From Cyclobacterium sp. 1_MG-2023 (GTDB lineage Bacteria; Bacteroidota; Bacteroidia; Cytophagales; Cyclobacteriaceae): 64,000 nucleotides of DNA. Positions within the stretch are counted from its first letter, which is position 1, and every line of letters begins with the position of its first letter. Shown here one piece after another: positions 17,188-26,532 of the stretch. The notes below the pieces were generated by a model, which was given only the letters and a program-made list of their open reading frames with translations, was not told the DNA's origin and did no database searches. The stretch spans positions 270,081 through 334,080 of the forward strand of contig NZ_JAUOPC010000001.1 of the NCBI RefSeq assembly GCF_030546805.1, written 5' to 3'. Made by a program: the position numbers and the translations under genes.

Positions 17188-18495
17188 TTAATCTCCTTCA
17201 CTTAAATTCATTTCATCCAAAACCTTTTCAAATTTGCTAATTATTTTCTTTTCTTTTTTATTTAGGTCATTCTTCTTCAAGGCATCCTTTTCATACAAAT
17301 CTTCTTTAAGATTATAAATTTCTCCATTTTGATACAACTTATATTTCGTGTCGTGAACAAATGTTCTTGGAGCAAATTTTCCCCAATTAGGATCATAATG
17401 GCAAAAAACCCATTCCCTAACCTCCCTAATATTATGCTTACCAGTGAGTTGTGGATAAAAACTGATTCCATCAGTAAATGACTTTTTATTTTTAGCCCCG
17501 GCAACATCCATTAACGTAGGTACAAAATCTGTAAAATCTATAAGGTTATTATTGACACTACCTTCTTTAATTGTTCCCGGCCAGTAAGCAATCATGGGTA
17601 CATGTGTGCCCAAATCATTTGTATAACCCTTATTTCCCCTCAACTGCTTTCCATTCACAGTAGACACCACATCTCTGTCTGTTCCATTGTCCCCAATAAA
17701 TAAAATCAGGGTGTTTTCAGCAATTCCTAAATCATTTACTTTCTTTATTATTCTACCAATCAAATGATCCATATGTGTTACCATGTCAGGAAATAGTTCC
17801 GGATGGTTTAGTCGGGTTTTTGGATCATAGGAGGCAAATGCATTTGATGCAGGAACAGGCTCAAATGGATCATGAGTCAAGACCATTGGGTAATATACAA
17901 AGAATGGTTTATTGCCTTGGTTCTCCATAAAATCTTCCATATAATCCACAAACAAGTCCGGACCGTACTTTCCTTCAAAGAATTCCACTCCTGTCTCACG
18001 GCTATCTAATAATGGATCTTTATACCTGGAGCCAAGGTCCTTGACCTGCCAAAGTCTGTATTTATCAAAGCCGGCATCAAGAGGTAGGCTTCCTCCTTGC
18101 CCATTGGCCAATTTTCTTTGTACCTCATTTCCATAAAGCTGCCATTTGCCAACAATACAAGTAGCATAGCCTTCCGCTTTTAATAGATGTCCAAAAGTTG
18201 ATTCTTTAGGATCCAAAATCCCAAACCCCAGGTAATTCCTAAAATTATACTTTCCAGTCATTAACTGAACCCTAGATGGAGTACACAATGGCATAGAGTG
18301 CGTATTTTCAAACTTCATGCCTTTCGCAATCATTTTATCAATTTGTGGGGTTTTGTTAAAATCATTGCCATATGCTTCCAGTGCTTCGTAACCCAAATCA
18401 TCTGCCATGATCAATATAATATTTGGCTTATCTTGGGCATTTAGGAGGGTTAATGAACAAGAAATAAGAATTAAAAGTACTAGTGCATTTTTCAT
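17188..18495 (-). CDS. Secreted formylglycine-dependent sulfatase (arylsulfatase type)
   Basis: A 435-residue sulfatase with a signal peptide ending near residue 21 (LLNAQ). The alkaline-phosphatase-like fold is shown by the metal-binding ADD at residues 31-33 (PNIILIMADDLGYEALEAYG), the sulfatase signature with Cys71 in CTPSR (71-75), which is matured to formylglycine, and the later IGDNGTD block with calcium-binding Asp/Asn. Sulfatases of this class remove ester sulfate from glycans. I chose the ATG at 18495; a TTG at 18522 would add nine residues before the signal peptide. The gene lies 43 bp after the PL8 lyase on the same strand. Together they point to a sulfated glycosaminoglycan or related uronide as substrate, but positional specificity cannot be read here. 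The maturing enzyme is not in the window. Confidence 0.93.
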   Translation of the reverse strand: MKNALVLLILISCSLTLLNAQDKPNIILIMADDLGYEALEAYGNDFNKTPQIDKMIAKGMKFENTHSMPLCTPSRVQLMTGKYNFRNYLGFGILDPKESTFGHLLKAEGYATCIVGKWQLYGNEVQRKLANGQGGSLPLDAGFDKYRLWQVKDLGSRYKDPLLDSRETGVEFFEGKYGPDLFVDYMEDFMENQGNKPFFVYYPMVLTHDPFEPVPASNAFASYDPKTRLNHPELFPDMVTHMDHLIGRIIKKVNDLGIAENTLILFIGDNGTDRDVVSTVNGKQLRGNKGYTNDLGTHVPMIAYWPGTIKEGSVNNNLIDFTDFVPTLMDVAGAKNKKSFTDGISFYPQLTGKHNIREVREWVFCHYDPNWGKFAPRTFVHDTKYKLYQNGEIYNLKEDLYEKDALKKNDLNKKEKKIISKFEKVLDEMNLSEGD

Positions 18496-18538
18496 ATTTA
18501 TAAATGAGTTAATCTTTAACAATCAGGATTTATATTGA

Positions 18539-20725
18539 CTATTTAAGTTGAAAGGTAATACTTTTCCCTGCATATTCTTTTTCAGGCATTTTAAGGGTAA
18601 AAAATGTTGTATTCGACTGCTTGTTTTTAATGGCACTAATGTTTTTATTTAATACCTTATATAGTCCATCGAGCGTAAATGTTATTTCTTTCAATTTTCT
18701 AGTTGGGTCCGAGATGGATATGGAGTGCACCTTTCCATGGTTCAGTTGAAGCAAAATAATACCTGCACTATCCATTTTCAAATTTAATGTATTTTCTAAT
18801 AGTAAGTTCCCGGATTGATAGAATACTGCCTGCACTTCTTGTTCTTCCTTATTCTTTACCGCCTGAAGTTCTTTTGTATTGGATAATATGGAATAAGGGG
18901 TTCCGGATACATAGAGGGATTTTAACTCACTTTCTGAAATCCCGGGAAAAACCATATAAATATAGCTTCCATTTTGTGGATTCACTCCATGGTCAAACCA
19001 TATTTTCAATACTTCTCTTGAGACGATTTCGTTTGATATGTTTTTTTGATCTGTAATATCCGACCATCGACCTGTTTCCACTTGATTTGATACATGTACA
19101 CTACTTTCGTCAGGAAATACATAGCCTATATTCCCGTGATACAGCCATTTTAATTGGCTAATCTCATGGGTACCCTCTGGGAGTGGTGCAGCTTTTTCCC
19201 CGGTTTGCATGGTGCTTATTGGGGATCTAATTAGCACCTGATCCACGGTAGTAGCCACAGGTAGATCTTTGTCTCCTTTTATGGCAGTTCCTAAACAAAC
19301 ATAACTTTGGTCAAAGAAAAACCAAGCTTTTTTTGCTTTGGTATCATCATGAGGGCTGGTGAAATCAAAACCTACCGCACCATTTTTACCATTTTCTACA
19401 GCCCCTACAAAATCCATTGTTCCTGCCTTTTGTATACTTTCACCATTATGTAATTCCGGTTTTTGTAGAATGGTTGTTCCGGATATTTTTTGCCAGTCGT
19501 AGATCGGCCAAATATTATGGTATTCATCTCCTTTGAGCATCAGGTAATTGGTGCCATCGGCCCTATGATGGGTGGTTATTCCCGGCCCGTTATAAGGTTT
19601 TTCCATGTTCTTATTCCTACTGGAAAACATTCGGACAGTGGTGTAATAATTGGGTCTTTGCAAAACAAAGTGTTCGGATTGCCAAAAAAACTTGGCAAAG
19701 GATAGGGCAGGAGTGACTTCCCCTTTTCGTAATTTTATTATTTCTTCTAATTCTTTATCCCGATAGGAAGTACTTCGTAGTAAACGTTCTATTTCCAAAG
19801 TCCCTTTTGCTTTGAAGGTAGACCTGTTTGCAATGCTCCTATTCTTTACACTTATGTCTTCGTATACTCCATAAACCAACTGTTTATAAATGCCATCAAG
19901 GTAATAATCGACCAAATGATTGATTTTATCTTCCTCAAAGGCATAGGAGGTACCTGCCACATAATCAGACCATTCTCCAAAAGCATTGGCATATTTTCCA
20001 TATCCGTAGGAGGTAGTATTGTTTACCCTGTCTTTCCTGTGATGGAAACTATAATCCTGTTGCATCCCACGTTCTTCCGGACTGAATTTTATCTCATTCG
20101 CTATAATTTTGATTATCTCGTCGAAAGTTGCCTTGTCTTCGATAAAGAGCAAGTTTTTAGCTAAAATTCCTGCAATTACAATTCGATCTCCACTAGGTCT
20201 GGCACCAGAAGCATTCATATTGGCCCTTCCTATAATGGGTTGCGCTTTAACCACCAGTTCTTCCGGCAATTTTCTTCCTATAAGTAACATTAAATGGACC
20301 AAGTTTCCCGGTGTTGTTATTTGGTTATTGTGCCAGTTATCCCCAACGAAATCATTTTCTACCCAAAAATTGGTAGCCAATATGATTTTATCCAACAGAT
20401 CTTTATCTAAATAATAGGGGTTGCCCTCGGATTCGTGAGCTTGGGCTAAAGTTACCAGGCCGGCGGTGTGTTTTCTTTGGGGAAAACTCGCTGTTCTACT
20501 TAAATCCGCATAATTAATATCCTTAAAACTTCCATCCGATTGAATATTTTTCATCAGCCTTATAACTTCATCGGTCTTTATCGGATTACTTTTCAATTGT
20601 GAGACTATTCTTTGGCGGATTAAGGCTATCTCATCCACTTGAGCCCATACCTCGGTACAGATTAGTAGGACAAGTAAAAATTGAATAATGATAATAAGCT
20701 TTTTGGGTAAATTGTTAATTGTCAT
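18539..20725 (-). CDS. Polysaccharide lyase family 8 (chondroitin/hyaluronan/xanthan lyase type)
   Basis: A 728-residue secreted protein whose signal peptide ends near residue 29 (TEVWAQ). The length and order match PL8: an N-terminal alpha/alpha toroid (residues 30-340), a central beta-sandwich, and a C-terminal beta part. Visible family features are NWHNNQI (130-136, the conserved active-site Asn region), a DYSFHHR...TTSYGYG segment (224-243) whose His228/His229 and Tyr240 are the likely catalytic base pair, and the AKKAWFFFD segment of the central sheet. PL8 enzymes split uronic-acid polysaccharides by beta-elimination. The spacing between His and Tyr is a little longer than in characterised chondroitinase AC, so substrate remains open. 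It is the first gene of the locus on the minus strand, followed by the sulfatase. Confidence 0.85.
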   Translation of the reverse strand: MTINNLPKKLIIIIQFLLVLLICTEVWAQVDEIALIRQRIVSQLKSNPIKTDEVIRLMKNIQSDGSFKDINYADLSRTASFPQRKHTAGLVTLAQAHESEGNPYYLDKDLLDKIILATNFWVENDFVGDNWHNNQITTPGNLVHLMLLIGRKLPEELVVKAQPIIGRANMNASGARPSGDRIVIAGILAKNLLFIEDKATFDEIIKIIANEIKFSPEERGMQQDYSFHHRKDRVNNTTSYGYGKYANAFGEWSDYVAGTSYAFEEDKINHLVDYYLDGIYKQLVYGVYEDISVKNRSIANRSTFKAKGTLEIERLLRSTSYRDKELEEIIKLRKGEVTPALSFAKFFWQSEHFVLQRPNYYTTVRMFSSRNKNMEKPYNGPGITTHHRADGTNYLMLKGDEYHNIWPIYDWQKISGTTILQKPELHNGESIQKAGTMDFVGAVENGKNGAVGFDFTSPHDDTKAKKAWFFFDQSYVCLGTAIKGDKDLPVATTVDQVLIRSPISTMQTGEKAAPLPEGTHEISQLKWLYHGNIGYVFPDESSVHVSNQVETGRWSDITDQKNISNEIVSREVLKIWFDHGVNPQNGSYIYMVFPGISESELKSLYVSGTPYSILSNTKELQAVKNKEEQEVQAVFYQSGNLLLENTLNLKMDSAGIILLQLNHGKVHSISISDPTRKLKEITFTLDGLYKVLNKNISAIKNKQSNTTFFTLKMPEKEYAGKSITFQLK

Positions 20726-20778
20726 TATTTCAGGAGGTTAAAATAAATGTTTTCATTAAGTGTATTTTTTTAGCCTTG

Positions 20779-20811
20779 TTGGTCATATGATTTGAAAGAA
20801 TACTTGACCAA
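20779..20811. promoter_or_regulatory. Inverted repeat upstream of the lyase gene
   Basis: TTGGTCA (20779-20785) and TGACCAA (20805-20811) form a perfect 7-bp inverted repeat with a 19-bp spacer, 54-86 bp upstream of the PL8 start. It is an operator candidate for the locus; no regulator gene lies beside it. The rest of the 525-bp divergent gap (20726-21250) shows no gene, only AT-rich promoter-like sequence. Confidence 0.4.
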
Positions 20812-21250
20812 CAGTTGAACAAATAAATTGAGGAGCAAAATACTATATTGTTTTTTAAGAATGACTAGCATCACAAAGCAATAGATCGTGTTATTGATCA
20901 AACATAAATTTCAATATTATATATTTTTTCAAAATTTCAATTTAATTAAATTCCCTTTTCCGGCAATAGATTTGACTGCGATTTTATCAGATGAAAACAA
21001 ACGATAAAACAAAAAAAGTGATAGATATACGCCGTAATCAATAGAGTACCAATATTCTATATATTTAAATGAAGCCAGGATTATTAGCCAGGCTTTAGGT
21101 ATTAGAAATTTCAAGAGCTTCCATATACATAAATTATTTTTTGAACAATCGGTAAAGGTTTACGGTTGAAAGGCATCAATCAGTTGAAGTGAAAAATTGT
21201 AGCACATTTATTGCATTTTTTAAATAAGTATTTAGTTCTAAAATGTACCC

Positions 21251-22348
21251 ATGAGAAAACAAATTACCCGATTTAGCCCAATAGTCCTATCTGCCCTAAT
21301 AATTATAGCTTTGTACTTTTTAGTTCTAGGGTTAATGGCTGCCCAAAAGGTTTTGGCCCCATTAGTCCTGGCCTGGGTATTGGCCTTATTGGTATATCCC
21401 ATTGCTCAGCTGTTGGAAAAAAAAGGCTTACACTGTCTTTTAAGTACTTCTTTTGTTGTGGGGGTAGTATTTGTTGCTTTTATAGGGATTTCCGGTGTAA
21501 TATCTTTGCAAGTAAGGTCATTTTTGGAGGATGCAGATGTGATGAAGGAACGTTTAAGTCCTGTGGCACAAAAAGTTGAGCTGTTTGTATTGGCGCATAC
21601 CCCATTGGAAAGGAGCAAATTGGAAGCCTATAAAGAAACCTATGGCTTAAATGATGAAAAATCAATAGAAGTAGAAAAAACACCGGACATTGCTCAGGAG
21701 GAAGCATTTTTGATGCTTGGGAAAGTGTTGGGAACCGCAGCTGATTTTCTATTGATGTTTGTCTACCTCTTCTTTTTTATTCATTTTAGACACATGTTCT
21801 ATACTTTTTTTATCAAATTATTTCCTGATTCCATTAAAAATAAGGTAAGTAGGGCCATGCATGACTCTGCTCGAGTAGTAAGACATTACCTGAATGGCCG
21901 TTTAATTTTAATGGTGATCCTTGTAGTACTTTATAGTTTGGGGATGTGGATTTCAGGAGCTGAAGATTTCTTTCTCATAAGTTTTATCGCGGCCTTTCTT
22001 TCACTGATTCCTTTTATTGGAAATATGGCCGGCTATGTTTTGGCACTTTTTATCGGTTTGCTGTCAGGAGGTGAAGTAGATACCTTGGTAGGAATTACGG
22101 TCACTTTTTTATTTGTTCAATTTTTAGATTCCTACGTATTCCAACCCATTATCTTAGGCAATAAGGTAAATGTGCATCCCTTTTTTATTATTTTAGCGGT
22201 GATTATCGGCAATGCCATATGGGGAATTATAGGGATGGTTTTGTCCATCCCAATTATTGCCATAATCACTGTTATTCTCCGGGAAACTCCCGATGCCAAA
22301 GCATTTACTTATTTATTAAGTAACGGGGATGATAGAAAAAGTAGGTAA
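21251..22348 (+). CDS. AI-2E family transporter (PerM/YdiK type)
   Basis: A 365-residue polytopic membrane protein of the AI-2E transporter (UPF0118) family. Two N-terminal helices (about residues 12-32 and 33-52) precede a third helix near 65-85. A cytoplasmic/amphipathic stretch covers about 85-150, and a bundle of C-terminal helices contains the family pattern SLIPFIGNMAGYVLALFIGL, QFLDSYVFQPIILGNKVNVHPFFIILAVIIGN and GMVLSIPIIAIITVIL. Members have been linked to autoinducer export or Na+/H+ exchange, and the role of this one is unknown. It is divergent from the glycan locus and precedes an unknown gene by 90 bp. The start ATG at 21251 gives a normal N-terminus. Confidence 0.9.
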   Translation: MRKQITRFSPIVLSALIIIALYFLVLGLMAAQKVLAPLVLAWVLALLVYPIAQLLEKKGLHCLLSTSFVVGVVFVAFIGISGVISLQVRSFLEDADVMKERLSPVAQKVELFVLAHTPLERSKLEAYKETYGLNDEKSIEVEKTPDIAQEEAFLMLGKVLGTAADFLLMFVYLFFFIHFRHMFYTFFIKLFPDSIKNKVSRAMHDSARVVRHYLNGRLILMVILVVLYSLGMWISGAEDFFLISFIAAFLSLIPFIGNMAGYVLALFIGLLSGGEVDTLVGITVTFLFVQFLDSYVFQPIILGNKVNVHPFFIILAVIIGNAIWGIIGMVLSIPIIAIITVILRETPDAKAFTYLLSNGDDRKSR

Positions 22349-22438
22349 CAAATTAAATAAATCAAATCTCAGGTTTATTTTCCTACAGTTTTTTACTATT
22401 AATAGCCTTAAGAATCATTTAAAAGACGCATTTTTATA

Positions 22439-22924
22439 ATGAAAATTCCAAGCCTGGTTACAATAAAAAAGGAACTCAAACAAAGAAATGAAGCTGAATT
22501 GGTAGATTTGGTTTTGCAACTGAGCAAATTAAACCGAGACAATAAAGCTTTTTTGTACTTTCAACTTTTTGAAGACGGTAACCATGAATTGTATTTAAAC
22601 ATGGTCAAAGAGGAATTGGAGGAAGCCTTTCAGAATGGAAATAGAAGGAGCTATTATACTGCCAAAAAATCTGCTCAAGCTATTCGAAGGTTAATGAACA
22701 AAAACTTGAAACTCAACAAAGACAAGGTAACAACTTTAGAAGTACTCCTTTATTTTTGTGAAAACTTAATTGAATATGGTTATCTTGGCTTCCACCATCC
22801 TGTCATTGATAATCTTTATGCCGCACAGGTTAAGAAAATGGAGAAATTAATCTCAGGACTGCACGAAGATCTTCAGTTCGATTACCAAGAAACTTTGCAA
22901 CATTATCAAAATCACATTCGATAA
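22439..22924 (+). CDS. Conserved-looking helical protein of unknown function
   Basis: A 161-residue charged, mostly helical protein without signal peptide or membrane helix. It begins with a segment of alternating hydrophobic and charged residues (VTIKKELKQRNEAELVDLVLQLSKLNRDNKAFLYFQLF) resembling a helical-repeat protein. A central basic stretch (GNRRSYYTAKKSAQAIRRLMNK) might bind nucleic acid or a partner. I recognise no family. It lies 90 bp after the AI-2E transporter and 34 bp before the serine hydrolase on the same strand, so it may be co-transcribed with either. Confidence 0.8.
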   Translation: MKIPSLVTIKKELKQRNEAELVDLVLQLSKLNRDNKAFLYFQLFEDGNHELYLNMVKEELEEAFQNGNRRSYYTAKKSAQAIRRLMNKNLKLNKDKVTTLEVLLYFCENLIEYGYLGFHHPVIDNLYAAQVKKMEKLISGLHEDLQFDYQETLQHYQNHIR

Positions 22925-22958
22925 TAAACCAAATCCCCCAGCCAAAATAACCCATGCC

Positions 22959-24488
22959 ATGAAGTCCACCTATCAATTTATATTGTTCTTACTCGTTTCT
23001 TTTCAGGTTATTGGACAGGAAAATGCGACAGATTTTCTATACAGTAGCCCTTCCAAAGAAAATGTAGATGCACAAGGAATATTGTCTTTCTTGGATAAGG
23101 TGGATGCAAGCGAACATGAGCTACATAGTTTGATGGTTTTGCGTAGGGGGAAAGTCATTGCAGAAGGCTGGTGGGAACCCTATGGTCCTCAATTAAAGCA
23201 TACCATGTATTCTGTCAGCAAAACTTATACTGCTACAGGCATCGGATTTGCCGTAAGTGAAGGACTGATTTCGGTTGAAGATGAAGTAATTCAATTCTTC
23301 CCAAAGTCCTTGCCTGAAGAAGTAAGTGATAACCTTAAAAACCTAAAAATAAAACACTTGTTGACTATGAGTGTTGGGCATGCCAGAGATTATACTTTTT
23401 CTATTGTTCAAACCGATGATTGGGCCAAGTCATTTTTTGCTGTGCCAATTGTAAATCAACCGGGAGAGCAATTTATATACAACACCATAGCTACTTATAT
23501 GTTGTCTGCAATTGTGCAAAAAGTTTCAGGACAAACCCTTTTGGAGTACTTAGAACCTCGACTTTTTGAGCCTTTAGGTATCGAAGGAGTGGATTGGGAA
23601 ACAAGTCCGCAAGGGATCAATACCGGAGGTTATGGACTTAGGGTAAAAACGGAGGACATGGCCAAATTAGGTCAACTTTTCTTGCAAAATGGAAATTGGC
23701 ATGGACAACAAATTCTGCCTGAAAGCTGGATAAAGGAAGCAAAAAGTTTAAAAATACTCCAAAATCCTGAAGCAAGTAAGGAAGAAAAAGCCAACAGTGA
23801 TTGGCTTCAGGGATACGGCTACCAAATGTGGAGAAGCCGTCATGATTCTTACCGTGCAGATGGGGCTTTTGGCCAATATATATTAATATTACCCAAACAG
23901 GAAGCAGTAATTGTTATTACTTCCGAAACCTCAAATCTTCAAGGCTTACTAAGTGAAGTATGGAACCATATATTGCCTGCATTTGATAGAGAAAGTAATA
24001 TTTCCGATGATTTTACTTTACAAAAACGACTAGAAAACCTTTCTCATCAACCGGCAATAGGCGTTGAGAATAAATGGATGGAAGCAATGCTGGATCATAA
24101 ATTCATAGCTTTTGAATCCAATGAAGGAAAGGTGGAATTTAGCTTTAATTTTCAAGAAGATAATTTGAAGATACATTCAATTGAAGGTCAAAAAAGTCAC
24201 CGTTTAATGGCAGGAAATGGCCATTGGGTTTCAGGAATATCGGAAAGAAAACAACCTTATTTGGTTTCTCAAGCCAAGAATGCCTTAAGTGGACTTGCCC
24301 CTTATAAGATCTTTTCTAGTTATCACTGGGAGGATTTTCAAACCCTAGTAATTGAGATTAAATACATTGAAAGCCCCCATACCGAAACGATTAAATTTTC
24401 CTTTGATAATAACAAAGTTACTTTTGTAACAAGTAGTCTTGTCAAAAGGGGAAAAAGTAAAGTGTTTCATGGAATGCTAACTGAATAA
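22959..24488 (+). CDS. Secreted serine hydrolase, class C beta-lactamase/esterase family
   Basis: A 509-residue secreted protein with a signal peptide (FQVIGQ, residues 1-20). The beta-lactamase-type domain (about 45-350) has the SxxK motif Ser85-Val-Ser-Lys88 in MYSVSKTYTATG and a second catalytic-region Tyr in FIYNTIATYMLS, where the usual YxN reads Y-N-T. An HSLMVLRRGKVIAEGWWEPYG opening is typical of esterase-like members. A C-terminal beta-rich domain of about 140 residues follows. The family includes esterases, D-aminopeptidases and peptidases; true beta-lactam hydrolysis is unlikely but not excluded. The gene is followed by a 316-bp gap before the TetR gene. Confidence 0.88.
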   Translation: MKSTYQFILFLLVSFQVIGQENATDFLYSSPSKENVDAQGILSFLDKVDASEHELHSLMVLRRGKVIAEGWWEPYGPQLKHTMYSVSKTYTATGIGFAVSEGLISVEDEVIQFFPKSLPEEVSDNLKNLKIKHLLTMSVGHARDYTFSIVQTDDWAKSFFAVPIVNQPGEQFIYNTIATYMLSAIVQKVSGQTLLEYLEPRLFEPLGIEGVDWETSPQGINTGGYGLRVKTEDMAKLGQLFLQNGNWHGQQILPESWIKEAKSLKILQNPEASKEEKANSDWLQGYGYQMWRSRHDSYRADGAFGQYILILPKQEAVIVITSETSNLQGLLSEVWNHILPAFDRESNISDDFTLQKRLENLSHQPAIGVENKWMEAMLDHKFIAFESNEGKVEFSFNFQEDNLKIHSIEGQKSHRLMAGNGHWVSGISERKQPYLVSQAKNALSGLAPYKIFSSYHWEDFQTLVIEIKYIESPHTETIKFSFDNNKVTFVTSSLVKRGKSKVFHGMLTE

Positions 24489-24741
24489 CAATTTCTTCGA
24501 CTTTTAATTTAACACGAAAGATGTAATATACTTTCTATTACCTACGGAAATTAATTCTCATTAGTGTTTTGTTAATTTTTTCTATTTATCCCTACTTCAT
24601 TGCTCTTTCTACTTAAAATTCTTTTGTTAATAGGATTGATCCTATAGATAGGTAAGGTGGAATTTTTGAATTATAAGGGTGCTTTTTCTCCAAATCACTA
24701 CCTTATTTATTAACAAATAAATACTCACCCTTTTTAATTTA

Positions 24742-24798
24742 TGTTACTGATTTTGAATAATGTTACTAAAAACGTATATTCATAAAAATTAAGTAACA
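24742..24798. promoter_or_regulatory. Three heptamer repeats upstream of the TetR gene
   Basis: TGTTACT occurs at 24742-24748 and 24761-24767, and its complement AGTAACA at 24792-24798, ending 6 bp before the predicted start codon. The direct copies are 19 bp apart, and the second direct copy and the inverted copy form an inverted repeat. This is a candidate operator for the adjacent TetR-type regulator. The rest of 24489-24804 holds no gene. Confidence 0.5.
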
Positions 24799-24804
24799 AA
24801 AAAT

Positions 24805-25392
24805 TTGACAAAAAGAACAAAAAGCCAAGTGGCTATCTTAAAAGCGGCCAAGGACTGCTTCTGGAAGTACGGGATCAATAAAGTCACTGTAGCAGAAATA
24901 TGTGAGAAAGCAGGGGTAAGCAAAATGACTTATTATAGAAATTTTGCCAATAAAAAGGTTGTCTCCATCATGGTATTAAAAGATGTCATCTCCAGGAGCC
25001 AGCAATTGTATGATGAAATCATGAGTAAGGAGATTGATTTTCCGAACAAAATCAAAGAGGTCATTGTATTGGAACATGAGTTTTCTCGTGGCATTAGTCA
25101 GGAGTTTATCCAAGATGTGACCAATAATGAGGATGAGGAATTACGACAACTAATGGTAGAAGCCAATGAAAAAGGCCAACAAAAATTTATTCATCACATG
25201 AAAGAGGCGCAGAGGGAGGGATGGGTAAGAAAAGACCTGCATTTTCCATTTCTTATCCATATGATGAACGACATCAACATCAAATTAAGGGATGAAAAAT
25301 TAATTGCCATGTATGATAGTTTAGAAGACTTAATCATGGAATTGGTTAATTTCTTTTTTTATGGCATTGTATCTCATGAAAAATTAAAATGA
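24805..25392 (+). CDS. TetR/AcrR-family transcriptional regulator
   Basis: A 195-residue regulator. The N-terminal TetR helix-turn-helix is plain: AILKAAKDCFWKYGINKVTVAEICEKAGVSKMTYYRNFANKK (residues 9-50), followed by an all-helical ligand domain. The best start is a TTG at 24805, giving the usual short basic N-terminus before helix 1; no ATG is available upstream in frame. Its stop overlaps the ATG of the beta-barrel gene by 4 bp, so it leads the exporter operon. It probably controls the operon and itself through the TGTTACT repeats upstream. The ligand is unknown; lipids or drugs are usual in this family. Confidence 0.9.
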   Translation: MTKRTKSQVAILKAAKDCFWKYGINKVTVAEICEKAGVSKMTYYRNFANKKVVSIMVLKDVISRSQQLYDEIMSKEIDFPNKIKEVIVLEHEFSRGISQEFIQDVTNNEDEELRQLMVEANEKGQQKFIHHMKEAQREGWVRKDLHFPFLIHMMNDINIKLRDEKLIAMYDSLEDLIMELVNFFFYGIVSHEKLK

Positions 25393-26522
25393 AGGTTTCA
25401 GGCTTTTTATTGGTTATAATGTGTTTGTCGATTAGGCCTTCCACTGCCCAAAAGGCATCTTTTCATGGACAAGCTTCGATGGTAGGTAGTTTCAGTCCTA
25501 AAAATGATTTGCCATATTTTTTCGGAACAAGGTATATTCCTGAATTTAGGCTTACGACTAAAATAGATTCCGCAAAAAATTTAGACCTGCTGGCCTCAGC
25601 CAATTTATCAAGTACGGTTCTTTTTTCTGACTTAAATGAATCCCAAACTAATTTTAACATCAATCCTTATCGAATATGGCTCAGGTACAGTTCCAAACAG
25701 TTTGAATTAAGGTTGGGCTTACAAAAAATCGATTTTGGATCAGCATCAATTCTACGGCCCTTGCAATGGTTCAATCAAATAGATCCAAGAGATCCGTTAC
25801 AATTGACTAATGGTGTCTATGGAATTATGGGTAGGTATACCTTTTTAAACAATGCCAATATTAGATTGTGGGGACTCTATGGCAATGAAAAGGCCAGGGG
25901 ATTTGATGTGGTCCCTACCAATAAATCAATCCCGGAATTTGGAGGGAGAATACAACACCCGGTCCCCAAAGGAGAGTTGGCTTTTTCCTATCACCATCGT
26001 AGCGCAAATACCACAAAACTAGACTTTGTCAATACTTTTAGTAAAATTCCGGAAAACCGATTGGCTTTGGATGGAAAATGGGATGTGGGCATAGGTTTAT
26101 GGTTTGAATCAGTTTATATCCATCGCAAAAAAAACATTGGGAACCTGACCAACCAAACCTTACTGAACCTTGGCGTAGACTATACTTTCTCTTTAGGTAC
26201 AGGTTTAAATGCGGTAGTTGAACACATGCAAATCAATTTTGATGAAGAGCAATTTTCAGTAAATGATGGTATGCACTTATCTGCTGCTACTTTTATGTAT
26301 CCACTAAGCTTTTTTGATAACCTTAGCACTGTTATTTATTACGATTGGAGTTCAGAAAATACTAGTTTCTTTCTAAATTATTCACATCAATTTAAAAAAC
26401 TAACCGGTTACCTTATGGGCTTTTATAACCCTGAAAGTACACAAACCGGTATTCAACAAAATGAGTTATTTAACCAGTTTAAAGGTCCCGGTATTAGGTT
26501 GATGCTGGTCTATAACCATTAA
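25389..26522 (+). CDS. Outer-membrane beta-barrel protein of the ABC exporter operon
   Basis: A 377-residue protein with a signal peptide (RPSTAQ, residue 21). It then shows alternating amphipathic strands rich in Tyr, Phe and Trp (PYRIWLRYSSKQFELRLGLQKIDFG, ATFMYPLSFFDNLSTVIYYDW), ending in a typical barrel C-terminus (LMLVYNH). This is a porin-like outer-membrane barrel of about 16-18 strands. The IDFGSASILRPLQWFNQIDPRDPLQLTNGVYG region resembles the motif of porin-type OM proteins that accompany FtsX/LolA-type ABC clusters. I cannot name a defined family. It is coupled to the TetR gene by an ATGA overlap and lies 10 bp before the ATPase gene. A role as outer-membrane receiver or exit for the exported material is inferred. 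Confidence 0.75.
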   Translation: MKVSGFLLVIMCLSIRPSTAQKASFHGQASMVGSFSPKNDLPYFFGTRYIPEFRLTTKIDSAKNLDLLASANLSSTVLFSDLNESQTNFNINPYRIWLRYSSKQFELRLGLQKIDFGSASILRPLQWFNQIDPRDPLQLTNGVYGIMGRYTFLNNANIRLWGLYGNEKARGFDVVPTNKSIPEFGGRIQHPVPKGELAFSYHHRSANTTKLDFVNTFSKIPENRLALDGKWDVGIGLWFESVYIHRKKNIGNLTNQTLLNLGVDYTFSLGTGLNAVVEHMQINFDEEQFSVNDGMHLSAATFMYPLSFFDNLSTVIYYDWSSENTSFFLNYSHQFKKLTGYLMGFYNPESTQTGIQQNELFNQFKGPGIRLMLVYNH

Positions 26523-26532
26523 CAAAAGCATT

